A stretch of DNA of 64,000 bases from Protonemura montana. Taxonomy: Eukaryota > Arthropoda > Insecta > Plecoptera > Nemouridae. The number at the start of each line of letters is the position of its first letter. Position 1 is the stretch's first letter. Position numbers and translations under genes: made by a program. Location of the stretch: assembly GCA_947568835.1 (NCBI GenBank), contig OX387612.1, positions 6,324,001-6,388,000 on the forward strand, written 5' to 3'. Below the pieces are notes generated by a model, which saw nothing but the letters and a program-made list of their open reading frames with translations, was not told the origin of the DNA and did not search any database. Positions 12,387-24,684 of this stretch are shown here, piece by piece.

Positions 12387-12648
12387 TTTAAGAAAAACTA
12401 TTTGAAATGGGTTTTGAATGCTAAGTAAAGAACAGCTAAAATTTGCCGACGTTTTGTAACATATACTAGTTACTTCTTCAAGGTTTAGAGCAGTCCTTGA
12501 AGAACCTTGAAGAAGTAACTGGTACAAGTTACGAAACGTCGGGAAATTTAGTTGCCCTTTACTTAGCATTCAAAACCCATTTCAAATAGTTTTTCTTAAA
12601 ACTAGTGCTAAGGATAAATCAAGTAGAAATGAGTCTAAAAACCATCAT
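12387..12648 (+). mobile_element. Foldback element, complete copy
   Basis: The left arm (aaaaactatttgaaatgggt … acttcttcaagg) is the inverse of the right arm (ccttgaagaagtaac … atttcaaatagtttttctta). The right side has an extra end, agtgctaaggataaatcaag … accatcat. The flanks are accatctgaaac (12375-12386) and accatctgtaac (12649-12660), a 12-bp target duplication with one mismatch. Confidence 0.85.
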
Positions 12649-12649
12649 A

Positions 12650-14460
12650 CCATCTGTAACACTTCACCATTCCAAGGGTAATTAGGTTATTAAAAAAAAT
12701 CATCACAAACATGCCAATTATTTACAGCCAAATAATAGCCTTCTGCAATATAAACACGATACTAATATCAATTTCAAACTAACGTTGTATTTATACATCG
12801 GATATGGCATTGTTTGGATCAAACGCAACAAAATCAAAACAATGTTCCCAACCCAAACACACCCTTCCCGTTAATCGAAGCCAGTCCTTCACTTAATGAG
12901 CTCGGTAAAACGAAACCGAGCGCAATATTGATGTTTGTCAATAAAGGTACGCATTTAACAACAACGAGCTACGGTCCAACAATTCGCTGGAAAATCCAGT
13001 TCGATGCACACCGCATGTATACACACGCATTCCTGTCGAATCACACGGCCGTGTTATTTAATTGGGACCGTGAGCAAAAGTGATTCGCGGAATTGATACT
13101 CTGTGTCATCGTGATTTCTATTTTCGGTAAATTCCGATTGATTTTGTTTTGTAAATATTTGCAACAACTCGATGAGCATTCTTTGTTTTTAGAGCGATAC
13201 TGATGGTTGCCGCTCGCTGGTCCCGTACGGATCGATGGGTTTTTAATTTTGATTGTTCTCTTTATGTGGCTCTAGGGGTAGGTTTATAATGTACGGTTAA
13301 AAAGATAACAAACTGTTAAAGACTTGTCTCTATGGTAACAGCCAATCAGATAATTTTGTTTACATTTTAAGGGGGTTTTAAAAGGTAAGTTTAAATTTAG
13401 ACAGATTTAAAACTGAGTTTAGCTCGATTTTAGTGAAATCGGCCAAAAGCCTGTAAACCCTAGGATGTAACTGTGAGTGCATTACATTGGCTACTGCAGT
13501 CGCTGAACTAAACCAAAGAATTTGAATAATTAATCTAGCCAGTGGAATTTTTTATTCCTTGCTTGGTAAAAGGAGACGATTCCTATTTTTTCCAGATTTC
13601 TTTCTCCTGGTTTAATCCTCTTTAAGAACAAAAGACAAGGGTAACAATTAGATTCTCTCGTGGCCACGTTTGTACAAGGAAATATATTCGTTTTATTCAG
13701 GAAGGGTCGTCCAGAGCTACCTTAAATCTAGCAGCAGTGAACGCTATAAATCAAAAGAAAGCTTTGAATTTGAAATATAAATTAATACTGCTATCGTGAC
13801 AGTGAGGAAAAGAGACTCAGAACTTTTGATGTCACTTCCCGTTTGATAATTTCACCATTTAGGCAATAATATTATTTTGAAAAGAGAAAAACGAAGAGAA
13901 AAAAAATAAAAAAAGTCTATATAAATATATTCTTTCATGCTCTTTCTGCCTTCAGTAAGTTATTGAACAGTTAAAATTGTTTTATTAAAATCGCCACTTG
14001 AGCAGCCCGTTAAATTTAGGCCAAAACTGTAAGAATTCAGAGCATATTCCACATTTTATCCACCCCTGTCGGTAGTTCCCAGTCCTGCCACTTCATTGCG
14101 AAAGGAAGACTTTTGCCTGTCAAATGGAATTAAAATAAAGACGATACGTGCCTTACATTTCCAAAATAAATTAATTTAGTCCAAAGCAGTGGTTTTTCTT
14201 TCCAGCAGCGATATTGTCTTACCGTCTTCTCCGTCCAAGTCCATCACTATGCATTAGGTTTCATGCTTAAGAAATTCTTTCAGGATCTCCCTCCATACTC
14301 GGTTGGCTGTATTTACCTGTTTTTATAAAGCATTATTTATGCTTATTATCAGAAGAGGAAGACGGAAGAGGGCAAGCAACACTCCATTGTCTCGACAAAG
14401 CCCCATCTGGAGGATCTGCATGGAACGACACTAAAAGACTAACTCTCCCAACCAAATTTC
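12650..14460. other. Intergenic sequence with one doubtful ORF
   Basis: A frame at 12814-13083 (89 codons, no ATG at its start) contains protein-like text, and a possible donor AAAG|GTACGC at 12946, but I cannot connect it to other exons. Nothing else is recognised up to 14460. Confidence 0.3.
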
Positions 14461-14463
14461 TAG

Positions 14464-14616
14464 GAAAGAAACGACCACCCCTGGAAGATCGAGCTGTCCC
14501 AGTATTGCTCCGACATAGGGTTCCACTCGTTTGTTCGCTGGGCTTCCAGGCTTCGGAACAAGCTGCAGGCTAACGATGTCGAAGAACTCAGGAAAGAGTT
14601 AAAGGCTAATAATTAA
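14464..14616 (+). CDS. Possible terminal exon, unknown protein
   Basis: A pyrimidine-rich acceptor (caaatttctag) is followed by an open frame of 50 codons ending in TAA. It starts ERNDHPWKIELSQYCSDIGF and ends in a charged helix (ELRKELKANN). Base composition is richer in GC than its surroundings. No partner exon could be joined: the upstream region 14350-14460 is open in other frames but shows no donor. It may be the last exon of a host gene or a fragment of a mobile-element gene. Confidence 0.3.
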   Translation, partial: ERNDHPWKIELSQYCSDIGFHSFVRWASRLRNKLQANDVEELRKELKANN

Positions 14617-14870
14617 ACGAAACCTACAACCTTTATACTAAGATTGTTACTGTATATACTAAGTTAATATATTCTTTTACGTTATATAATATTACACATA
14701 TTATTATTATTGCTCAACATTTGCAACAACACTGTTTAGTCGCAATATGTACTTGTATCTGCTCCCAAGTTGTAAATAAATTAAAATTAAACTTAAATTT
14801 ATCAGCATTACAATTATCAAAAACAAATTGATTTATTATGGTTTTAAGAACCATGTCTACTTTATATAAC

Positions 14871-15276
14871 CGAATGGTTTGGCATGTTGGAAACACCGGT
14901 AACACTGCGCTGAGTCAGGTATAGGATGGGTGACCATCATACACATGACCAGTTCTGTTCCGGAGAGAGGTTGGAGGGATGAAAGTTAGTACAGCAACTT
15001 CACTCGCCTTGCTTATCAACCTCTCGACAGCATGGATTTGTGGAGGAATCCTGTTGTTTGCGTTGTCCCGTCCTTCGGAAGGGATGTTAAGTTAGTGCTC
15101 CCCTTGGTGCTCTTTGACAGGAGTAGGCTACGTGCCGGCACCGGGTCTCCCCTCCTCCCTTCTAGGCTATGTTAGGTTCATCATCAACTCATTCACCGGC
15201 GCCATTAGACCAGTGCCACAGGGTCAGTTATCAAAACAGTGCGTCGTTAAACACCACAAATAAATAAGTAAATAAT
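14871..15276 (+). repeat. 5S-headed SINE, complete copy
   Basis: It runs from cgaatggtttggcatgttgg through a shortened 5S head, the body (cttatcaacctctcgacagc, ccgtccttcggaaggg) and a tail of aaataaataag type. The flanks are actttatataac (14859-14870) and actttatctaac (15277-15288), a 12-bp target duplication with one mismatch. This fixes the SINE start. Confidence 0.88.
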
Positions 15277-15299
15277 ACTTTATCTAACCTAACAACTAC

Positions 15300-15672
15300 T
15301 TTTGACAAAAACTATTTAAACAATTTTTTTTATCTAAGTAAAGAACCTTAAATTTCCCAACATTTCGTGACATGTACTAGTTACTTCTTCAAGGGTTTGA
15401 GCAGTCCTGACAATTGTCCAATAACAAAAGAACCACATAAAATTAAAACAATTACCTAGTTCAGTCATCTTATTATGCATAACTAAAATAATTAAGGTCG
15501 ATGGTAAAAAAACTAACATATTTCGTATTTTCGGAAAAATGACCCGCAAAAAATTGCCCAAACAAAATTGACGCACCTATTTAACGAATTAACCAAATCT
15601 GTGTGGAAAAGTTGGGAAAAATAAGTTGTTCTTTACATATCATTCAAAACCCAGTTTAAATAGTTTTTGTAA
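15300..15672 (+). mobile_element. Foldback element with longer centre
   Basis: It has the arms of the foldback family (acaaaaactattt … acttcttcaaggg, and cattcaaaacc … atagtttttgta) around about 200 bp of unrelated AT-rich sequence. The target duplication is not clear. Confidence 0.6.
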
Positions 15673-16242
15673 ATTCTGATTTATCTTCATTAGTATATTT
15701 CTAAAACATATAAACATATTCAGAACATCTGACAATTGTCTGAAACCGCAATTGTTGGTGACTTCAAATTAATCGTACTTTCAATTTGATTTAAACCCGC
15801 CTCAAGGGTTGTAAAAGTCAGAATCCGCGCACATACATTCTCAAGTTTCAGCAATTATATACAAAGACAATAAAAGCTAAACTTCACTAATTGCTTCTTC
15901 GTACTTATCCTCTAACCTCATTAATAATTCTTATCATGAGAGACATTTTCCAAGGGATTTTCCAAGCGATTTTCCGGGGGATTTTCCAGGTGCTTCTCCG
16001 GTTTCTGATACATGTTTTGTTTCGGGGTGACGCAGTGCAACAGGAAAATGCGGTGAAATTAAATCAACAAGTTCAGGTAATGGTTGAAAGTAGAGATTAA
16101 AGCTTCCCCACTCGGCTTTGGAAAACGCATTAACTCACTTGCACCCCACACCTAGCAGCAGCCCACCCTTTTAATGACTTGGAGAGAACAAATAAATAAT
16201 GTTACATACGTGCAATTTGATTTTCTATGTTATCAGCTAAGC
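15673..16242. other. Intergenic sequence with short ttttcc repeat
   Basis: 15951-15991 holds near-repeats of gggattttccaag. The frame through it (15937-16100) encodes a low-complexity IFQGIFQAIF peptide, so it is not called as a gene. Confidence 0.4.
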
Positions 16243-16658
16243 CAGGTGGTTTGGCGTGATGCAAACACCGATTCTCTTGAGATCACCGAAGTTAAGCAAC
16301 ACTGCCTTGAGCCAGGTTTGAATGGTTGACCATCATACACCTGACCAGTTCTGTTCAGGAATCAGGAGAGAGATTGGAGAGAAAAAAGCTTCATTCACTT
16401 TGCTTATCAACTTCTCGACAGAATAGATTTGTGGAGAAATCCTGCTGTTTGCGTTGTACCGTCCTTCGGAAGGGATGTTAAGCCGGTGATCCCCTTGGTG
16501 CTCTTCAACAAGAGTAGGCTACGTGCCAGCATCTGGTTTCCCCTTTCTTCGTTTTAGTTTTTGTGAAGTTCATCATCAACCTCATCATCACCCACTCATT
16601 CACAGAAACCATTAAAAGTGCATGGCAAAGCACAACAAATCAATCAATCAAAACTATC
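16243..16658 (+). repeat. 5S-headed SINE
   Basis: 5S head (gatcaccgaagttaagcaac), body (ccgtccttcggaagg) and tail (caacaaatcaatcaatcaa) are all present, with more divergence than most copies. Confidence 0.82.
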
Positions 16659-16659
16659 T

Positions 16660-17740
16660 AAACTTACCTATGTCAATGTTGAATTTTACCAAATTTGTAG
16701 GATATTTTTATTGGTCTAGCGAAAGGCACGTGTCTGTAATGGTTTCTGTTGCCCGTCACCAACAAGGAACAATTAGCAAGTAATAACGTAATTAACCGTT
16801 AAACCGTTCACTCTGTCGAGCATTTGTTAAATTTGGTGAGATGCTTCACAGCCGACTAAAATCACAAAATGTTTACCATACCAGCTTTTCCCAAATCGCA
16901 ATTTTGTAAAGATTAAAAAAAATACGTTTCTGCTTGTAGCCGGTAGGTGGCAGGACGCGACGAGTGAACTGAAATCAACATGGCGGACAGTAAGATGTCA
17001 AAATAACAAATTTAAATTTAATAACATGAAGCAAACGGATCTTTTCATTATAAAGGGAAGGAAAACATGCATTTTAGTGTTCTCTGTAATGTTGTGACGT
17101 GAATTAGCATGATTTGCAGATGCAAATTTGGGATACGCATGTAATTGGTATGATCTTCAGTGAAGTTTTTGTCTTGTCATTTGATCGTTGAAACTTAGTT
17201 GTGGTATTTCAATGTCTTTTACACAGTATAAACCATTTAATTGGGTAATTTTTTAATTAAATGCTTTGTAAAGGAGTTATATATTTTGAAAAAGCTATTA
17301 GGTAAATATGAAAACGTCTATCAATCTTATTGCTTTTTGTATCCATTGTTCTCTTATTATCATTTAATTATTGTATGTGATTATCAACAGAACAATCAAA
17401 CCCTATTATTATTATTATAGTGGCGCTGTAGTGGCCAACGTTTGAACTAAAAGTAGTGACGTTTAAATACTTGGGGTCCATTGCTATTGTTGTGAGCTGG
17501 AGAGGGTTGGAATTGAAAGAAAAATGTGATTTTAGTTGGCTGCGGTTTCATAAAGCTCGCTTTGAGCTTTGAATATTTTTATTAAAAAGAATATTTTAAT
17601 CGTTTCCTGGAAGCCCGTGAGGGTAGCTTAGTACACCAAACGCAACTGACTTTTATTACTACCTTCATTATTCCCTTTCTATTAATTTGTCACAAAAGGA
17701 AATGAACAGGGATTTTCTGCGAAATCCAATATTTTTGGTA
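16660..17740. other. AT-rich intergenic sequence
   Basis: No supported gene. An ATGGCGGACA followed by GTAAGA at 16980-16995 resembles a short first exon, but no second exon was found. Confidence 0.35.
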
Positions 17741-17743
17741 CTA

Positions 17744-18159
17744 CCGTTGAGTGTAGGTTATAGGTAGAGTTTCAACGTCAATGTTACAGTCTCTGCGTGA
17801 AAGATGGCCACCAAATGACTACCTTACCGACAAAAATGCAGAGTACCGGAACATAACGTTAAGTGGAGCCACTGTCGTCTGAATTTTAATTTCGATATTT
17901 CTCGTAGGTTAACTCGCTTTTGAGACTTTTCATGCCCAAAATATCTCCATCAATGTTTATTGATACACATGTAACAATATTAAAAAGCGAGTAACCTACG
18001 ATAAATATCGAAATTAACTTTCATACGACAGTGGCTCCACTTAACGTGATGTTCCGGTACTCTGCATTTTTGTCGGTAAGGTAGTCATTTGGCGGCCATC
18101 TTTCACGCAGAGACTGTAACATTGACGTTGAAACTCTACCTATAACCTACACTCAACGG
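17744..18159. mobile_element. Palindromic MITE, 416 bp
   Basis: The terminal inverted repeats start ccgttgagtgtaggttatag and pair along most of the length. The flanks repeat tacta (17739-17743 and 18160-18164). A second copy at 61061-61464 has tatta on both sides, so the 5-bp duplication is consistent. Confidence 0.85.
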
Positions 18160-18164
18160 TACTA

Positions 18165-19052
18165 CGCTGCTGGGTAAAAGAAACAAAATGTAGCAAGTGA
18201 GTAAACTAATTTTACACGGCATTTTGTTTGTATGGCTCAGCAAACGTAACGGTTGAGTCGATTGTGATACAATTTTAAGCCATAAGTATAATAAGCCAAT
18301 TCGCTCGATTTCACTATATTTTTTTTCATATATTTTTTTCATAAATTGCAAACTGAATATAGTTTTCAATACAACTTAACGCAATTTTACAAATGTCTTA
18401 ACAATCATTTTGCAATGTACCATGCATTGAAAATATGAATATCAAGCCTTAATTATCATTTTCGAACATTATTATACCAGTATCAAAATTAACTTTTGAT
18501 TTTGGCCGATTTCACGCTAGTGAAAAATCGCGTTTTTGAATATATTTACAAAAACGTCTCTATAAACGCTCATCCTTCAACGCTACGTTGCTTTCACAAC
18601 AAATCGCCAGCAGCATCAACAAAACTAAGTACATACGACTAATTCTACAGGAAAAACAGACTATAAAACAAAATTTCATATCCGAGAATCAAGTGGTGAA
18701 TATCACTGTCTTTGAATAGCGCACTACCATGTCTATTACTTAATTAAAATCAGCAATATGAAGAGATGTGAAATTCCACGGTACTAAATTAATTAATATT
18801 TTCGAGCTATTTCTCTGTTGCGTGCTCGACTCACCTTTGCGTTTCAACATTGCCTAATTGGCCTTTGTGAGCTCAGCAAGGTACGCATTCAAATGGAATG
18901 CAATGTACCTCGCCGAAGCACATAAATTAAATTTTATTTTCAGAGATTTACCCTGTCCCAGTGTCAGGAGTGGGTTGATCTATTTTGTTAACTTTATTAT
19001 ATTATTTGCTGAATTATTTCTTCATTATGGAATACAAATATGATGTGTAAAT
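18165..19052. other. AT-rich intergenic sequence
   Basis: I see no gene, repeat family or regulatory signal that I can support. Confidence 0.4.
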
Positions 19053-19065
19053 ATTGTTTTTATTT

Positions 19066-19192
19066 AAGAAAAACTATTTGAAATGGGTTTTGAATGCTAA
19101 GTAAAGGACAACTTCAAAACCCATTTCAAATAGTTTTTCTTAAAACTAGTGCTAAGGATAAATCAAGTAGACATGAGTCTAAAACCCATCAT
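19066..19192 (+). mobile_element. Foldback element, internally deleted
   Basis: Short copy with the arms aaaaactatttgaaatgggt and aaaacccatttcaaatagtt and the family end accatcat-like (acccatcat). A 13-bp duplication, attgtttttattt, flanks it (19053-19065 and 19193-19205). Confidence 0.85.
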
Positions 19193-19309
19193 ATTGTTTT
19201 TATTTATTTTATTTGTCATCTTATCACTGTTTGGTAAGTTTTGTAGATGCGTATTGAAGCAAAATTATGTCAACTATGAACTATTTTGATAATTTCAAGT
19301 ACTGCAAGC

Positions 19310-19735
19310 AAGGTTTGGCGTGTTAAAACAACCAGTTCTTGAAGGATCATCGAAGTTAAGCAACACTGCGCTGAGTCAGGTATTAGATGGGTGACCATCA
19401 TACACATGACCAGTTCTGTTCGGGAGAGAGGTTGAAGGGATGAAATTTAAGCAACACTGCGCTGAGTCAGGTATTGGATGGGTGACCATCATACACATGA
19501 CCAGTTCTGTTCGGGAGAGAGGTTGGAGGGATGAAAGTTAAGCAACACTGCGCTGAGTCAGGTATTGGATGGGTGAAAATCATACACATGACCAGTTCTG
19601 TTCGGGAGAGAGGTTGAAGGGATGAAAGTTAAGCAACACTGCGCTGAGTCAGGTATTGGATGGGTGACCATCATACACATGACCAGTGCTCTCGACAGCA
19701 TAAATTTGGGAAGAATTTGTACTGTTATACTGACC
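19310..19735 (+). repeat. 5S-headed SINE with four tandem heads
   Basis: Four copies of the 5S block plus linker (gcgctgagtcaggtattgga … ccagttctgttcgggagaga) are followed by only a remnant of the body (ctcgacagcataaatttggg). Confidence 0.8.
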
Positions 19736-20002
19736 ACAAAGCCTGAAATAAAAGCCCAATTCGTACCAAACAAATAAGCTCTGAATGTAATCTAGATAAG
19801 AGTTTGCAGGCGTTATCGAAAAAATTCTGAAGGAAATTCACACATTTAGTTGACCCTAGCCATTTAAAAACACCGATACCCCTCTTCGAACTCCCCCTAC
19901 CACACCATATACAGTGCGTTCTTTCTAAAGTCTTACCACTGTTTTGACATTGGGACAAGTGGATGATGACAAATCAAAACTAGTCTTAAAGGGAAAAAGG
20001 TA

Positions 20003-20565
20003 ACACCAGTGCCGGCACGTAGCCTACCTTTTGAAGGGTACCAAAGGTACCCTTCCGACTAAACGTCCCTTCCGAAGTAATGTTCAACGTGAACATCAGG
20101 ATTCCTCCACAAATCCATGCTGTCAAGAGGTTGATAAGCAAGGCGCATAAAGCTGTTGTACTTACATCAATATTTCTAACGTTTTTGCCAAACAGAGATA
20201 GGCATGAGTAAAATGGTCACCCATACAAAACATGACCCAGCGCTGCGTTACTTAACGTTGGTCATTTCAATAGGACCGATGTTTCCTTTACGTTAATGGT
20301 GACCCATCTAATATCTGACCCAGCGCAGTGTTGGGTAACTTCAGTGATCTCAAGAGAACCGGTGTTTCCAACACGCAAAACCGTTCGGTGGTCACCCATC
20401 CAATACCTGACCCAACGCAGTATTGCTTTACTTCGATGATCTCACGAGAGCCAGTGTTTCCAACACGCCAAACCGTTCGGTGGTCATCCATCCAATACCT
20501 GACCCAACGCAGTGTTGCTTAACTTCAGTGATCTCAAGAGAACCGGTATTGCCAACTCACCAACT
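20003..20565 (-). repeat. 5S-headed SINE with repeated heads, minus strand
   Basis: The body complement (gtgccggcacgtagcctac, cttccgaagtaatg) is followed by about three 5S head units in complement (ccaatacctgacccaacgca, ctcacgagagccagtgtttc). Confidence 0.8.
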
Positions 20566-20724
20566 GAGAGTCAACTAAGGGAAGACAGACTGTATGCACC
20601 TAGATAACAGTCCCTATGGAGGCACATAGCTTGGATTTGTTAATATGTCTACCACTGATAATTCCTATACAATAGACTTCGGGCAAAGATCTAAAGCGTA
20701 CTCTATGTAAACGGTTTATTATCG

Positions 20725-20960
20725 CTTGGCCAGGCTGCACTCGCAATTAGTGGTATTGAAGCAGGACGCGAACATTAGCCTTGGGGTCCGAGGTTCAAAC
20801 CCCATCGATGTGTTATCTGTCCTGGAGTAGGGGACAATGGGGTAGGGTCGGGACTGGACTGGCATGTTTTTGTGTCATGTTGATTTTGCCAGGGGCTAGG
20901 TGGTCCGGTAATTGCACCCCATTATATTGGTCTTTGGATCAGAAGGTAAATTTGTGGGAT
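20725..20960 (+). repeat. Possible tRNA-type SINE
   Basis: A B-box-like ggttcaaaccc lies in ggggtccgaggttcaaaccc near 20788-20806. GC-rich sequence follows (cctggagtaggggacaatgg). It looks like a pol III-derived repeat, but there is only this one clear copy in the window. Confidence 0.35.
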
Positions 20961-21329
20961 GGGGTTTTAGGATTTTTGTTAAGAATGATTTTGTTTAAAA
21001 ATTTGTTTATTATCTAGAGTTTTGTACTGATAAGCTTGTTTGCGTTGTAGAATTTTTTTAATGAAGCTATTTTACGGTAGCTTTAGTATTTAAATACATT
21101 TCTGCTAGAGTGCTGTGTATTTTCAATAACTGTTCCAGTTTTTGTCGATTTTTGTCAATTATTCAAAACTTAAACATGTAAGGACTGCAATATTACGAAA
21201 TTCTTTAACTTTCGACTATTTATTTTTTAGCGATTAGAAATCACCTGGGATTTTTTTGCAAGTACTAGGGATTGTCAAGACGGTAAACTCAGACCTTAGA
21301 AATGCAGGAACTATAGGCTAAAAGTTTAC

Positions 21330-22030
21330 AGGTATAGATGGCCTGCGTTAATGTTAAACTTTCTGCCACCGATGTATTTTGCGGCCGTTTTTTTTTAAAC
21401 CTCTACAATTATATAATAACGACTCAAAATATTGAAAACATCCGATTCTTATGAGATCACCGAAGTTAAGCAACACTGTGCTGTGTCAGGTATTGGATGG
21501 GTGACCATCATAAACACGACCAGTTCTGTTTGGGAGAGAGGTTGAAGGGATGAAAGTTAGTACAGCAACTTCACTCGCCTTGTATCAACCTCTCGACACC
21601 ATGGATTTGTGGAGGAATCCTGTTGTTCGCGTTGTACCGTCCTTCGGAAGGGACGTTAAGCCGGTGATCCCCTTGGTGCTCTTCGACAGGAGTAGGCTAC
21701 GTGCTAACATCAAGTTGCCCCTACTCCCTTCTAGGCTAGGTTAGGTTCATCATCATCCTCATCATCATCCACTCATTCACCGACGCCATTAGACCAGTAT
21801 TACATAGCCCGTTGTCAAAACAGTGCGTCGTTAAACACAATAATCAATCAATCCTTAAGTTAAGCATTATAAAGACTTACTGAATTTAAACCAGTCTCAA
21901 ATGCGAGTAATCTACGAAAAATAACGTATAACGTTTCTTAGCACTCAAAACGATAGTGACTACACCTAGTACCAACTTCCATTTGTATCGCAAAAAAGCA
22001 GTCATTTGGCGGCCATTTTTCGCAAATACA
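21330..22030 (+). repeat. Dispersed MITE-like family D, split by a SINE
   Basis: The first block is at about 21338-21395 and the second at about 21895-22020 (ctcaaatgcgagtaatctac, then ggcggccatttttc). The SINE at 21437-21856 sits between them, so the D copy is the older insertion. Confidence 0.6.
21437..21856 (+). repeat. 5S-headed SINE
   Basis: Head (gatcaccgaagttaagcaac), full body and an aatcaatcaat tail, inserted in an older D-family element. Confidence 0.85.
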
Positions 22031-22670
22031 GCCCAATATTAGCGCTATGTGAGTACGGTATTATTTTTAAAATAAAAAAAAATATATATATTATATTTTT
22101 ACTCTTTTTGACTATGCAAAATGCATTTTAAATTTTACAGACTTAACGCTTTTCAAAAATAATTAAAAAATCACATTTGATTTTAAAATTATAACATGTT
22201 AATGTTTCTCTTCATGACCAACATCAATGTATTCATTGCGTTGCCAGCAATGTACATAAATTTCCGCCAAAGTCCTGCTAAAGCTTTGATCAGGATGAAT
22301 TGTGCAGATTACGTTACGTGCAACGTATCTCCATGCAACATTCCCAGTAGGTTTAGTTCGACCACAATAGCCAACCCCCGCAGGCTAACACCCCCAACAT
22401 GTTGTTCTTTGTCAATAGATTACTGTCCGGGAACAATAGATCGCACTAGAAGAGTATAGCTATCACAGATTAGGCTGCTTCGGTACTCGTTATCAAAGAT
22501 GAAATAGGATTACATAGTGTTACAGGATACCACTTCTATAGTGCTAACGAGATTGTTAATTAGTTATGTAAAAAAAACTATCGTTTAAGGCTAAACAATG
22601 TGTGTTCGAGAATGGATTTAGTATTTAGGCTTTTGTGGTTTTAAGAGAGGTAATATGAGAAAGATGAGTT
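22031..22670. other. Intergenic sequence with a weak ORF
   Basis: An ATG-initiated frame at 22196-22459 encodes 87 residues with a hydrophobic start (MLMFLFMTNINVF). It has no promoter, splice or homology support. Confidence 0.25.
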
Positions 22671-22671
22671 T

Positions 22672-23600
22672 AGAAGCTATATCAGGCGATCTCAGCAGCT
22701 CCATGTCTTCCAAACGTTGAATCTACCATTGAACCTCCTATGCTAGGCCATGATATACCCGTGGTAACATAAGATAGCAGAATTGAGAAGCTCTGTCAGG
22801 CGATCTCAGCAGCTCCATGTCTACCAAACGTTGAACCTACCATTGAACCTCCTATGCTAGGCCATGATATACCCGTGGCAACAAAAGATAGCAGAATTGA
22901 GAAGCTCTGTCAGGCGATCTCAGCATCTCCATGGCTACCAAATGTTGCATCTACCATTGAACCTCCTATGCTATGCCATGATATACCCGTGGTAACATTA
23001 GGTAGCAGAATTGAGAAGCTCTGACAGGCGATCTCAGCATCTCCATGGCTATGATTGATTTGTGGTGTTTAACGACACACTTGTTTGACAACTGGCCCGG
23101 TGGCACTGGTCTAACGGCGTGGGTGAATGAGTGGATGATGATGATGAGGATGATGATGAACCTAACATAGCCTAGAAGAGAGGAGGGTTAACCCGGTGCC
23201 AGCACGTAGCTTACTCCTGTCGAAGAGCATCAAGAGACCACCGGCTTAACGTTCCTTCCGAAGGACGGTACAACTCAAACAGAAGGATTTCTCCACAAAT
23301 CCATGCCGTGGAGAGGTTGATAAGCAAGTCGAGTGAAGTTCCTGTACTAACTTTCATCCCTTTAACCTCTCTCCCGAACAGAACTGGTCATGTGTATGAT
23401 GGTCACCCATCCATTACCTGACTCAGCGCAGTGTTGCTTAACTTCGGTGATCTCATGAGAACCGATATCCATGGCTAGCAAACGTTGAATCTACCATTGA
23501 ACCTCCTATGCTAGGCCATGAACCCGTGGTAACATAAGATAGCAGAATTGAGAAGCTCTGTCGGGGAATTTCAGCATCTCCATGGCTATCAAACTTTCAA
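22672..23600. repeat. 114-bp tandem repeat interrupted by a SINE
   Basis: The unit starts gaagctctgtcaggcgatct (22787, 22901, 23015; exactly 114 bp apart) and includes ccattgaacctcctatgcta. The array stops at about 23050 and resumes at about 23474, with the SINE at 23050-23472 between. The array predates the SINE. Confidence 0.88.
23050..23472 (-). repeat. 5S-headed SINE, minus strand
   Basis: Full-length copy: tail complement (gattgatttgtggtgtttaa), body and 5S head complement (cagtgttgcttaacttcggt). It lies inside a 114-bp tandem array. Confidence 0.88.
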
Positions 23601-24199
23601 TCTGCTAGAAAATTAGAGATTGGTGAAAAACTAGCGAAATGTGATCGCACGCGTTCTGGTTGGGAAGGTGGTTAACCTGGGAGGAGCGTGAAGGTCACAA
23701 AGGTAACATGGTACCCAGGCCAACACAACACCGGCCCGTGAAACTGGTTTCTGTCAAATCGATCCGATCTTGGTTGACCAAAAATATTAGCGAAATCAAA
23801 ATCAATTTATAGCTAGTTTTTTTCATGGTCGTTTTTTTTTTCTTGATTAAAAAAATACGTTTGACGTCATTTAAGTGTTGTTTGTGTTTTTAGGCATGTG
23901 CATTTGAATTGCAGAGTTGTTTGGACTTATCCAAAAAAGATCGAAATGCACTCAGAAGATCCAGCCACATATTGTGCGTGTACATATTTGAGAGGTTACT
24001 AATGTTCTAAATAACAAAGTGGTCTGTCTATTCCAAGCATTTACAATTCGAATTAAATTTCTCGAAATAAAACGCATCCAACGTCAAATTGGAGTTACTC
24101 GAGTTTGACAGGTTGTGACGTGATATAGCGTCACTAGAATCGGAGAGACTGTGAGTATTCACAGTCTCGTGGCTATTCTCCCTGGAGCTCCATAAATTG

Positions 24200-24345
24200 C
24201 ATTCAAATTCTCTCAAAAATGATGTGTCCAAGTAGCTCAATTGGTTAGAGTAACACCTGTGACAGGTGGAGATCGGGGTTAGAGTCCACATTTGGGTATC
24301 CATTTTTGAGAAGGTGGTAGTGTTCCTAACAAAATATTCTACCAA
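24200..24345 (+). repeat. tRNA-headed SINE
   Basis: The tRNA-like block at 24226-24299 has an A box (tagctcaattggttagag) and a B box (ggggttagagtcc). In related copies the acceptor strands gtccaag and tttggac pair. The anticodon loop lacks the invariant U33, so this is not a working tRNA gene. The family's flanking strand (atttttgagaaggt) follows. Confidence 0.7.
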
Positions 24346-24629
24346 AAAACATTTATATTTGAGCTAGCACAGTGATCTTTGTTTCCAGCATTCGGCAAAA
24401 GATTTTGGTCCTAGAATATGTTCAAACAAGATACCGGTCCACCTTGAATCTACGATTAACTTGATTCTTCTAGCTCGTATCAAACGAGATTCTTGCAAAA
24501 GCGAACAACAAGGGTTTGTAAATTCGACTATGCAAATGATTTGCGCTGGTCTTGACAGATGAGCTCTTTGACCCGAAACGATGGGACAACGACCACATTT
24601 TTTTTTGCCTACCACCCGACTTTTGAGAA

Positions 24630-24636
24630 TATAAAA
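24630..24636 (+). promoter_or_regulatory. TATA box of secreted-protein gene 1
   Basis: tataaaa within gagaatataaaagaag, 55 bases before the ATG at 24685. That spacing allows transcription to start near 24660. Confidence 0.65.
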
Positions 24637-24684
24637 GAAGAGTTTTTTGGGCAGCGCCTTCATTCTTGACCGATTCGCAGAGCA

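Noticed and set aside
12814..13083. 89-codon ORF with proline/asparagine-rich start
   Set aside because: It has no ATG at the start and no joinable exon; kept only as a remark.
16980..16995. First exon ATGGCGGACA followed by a donor
   Set aside because: Only ten coding bases, no TATA box and no following exon could be found.
22196..22459. 87-residue ATG-initiated ORF with a hydrophobic start
   Set aside because: No recognisable domain, promoter or splice support; length is within chance for this much sequence.
24226..24299. Functional tRNA gene
   Set aside because: The cloverleaf can be drawn, but U33 is missing, the T-loop is altered, and the same block recurs with a shared tail, so it is a SINE head.
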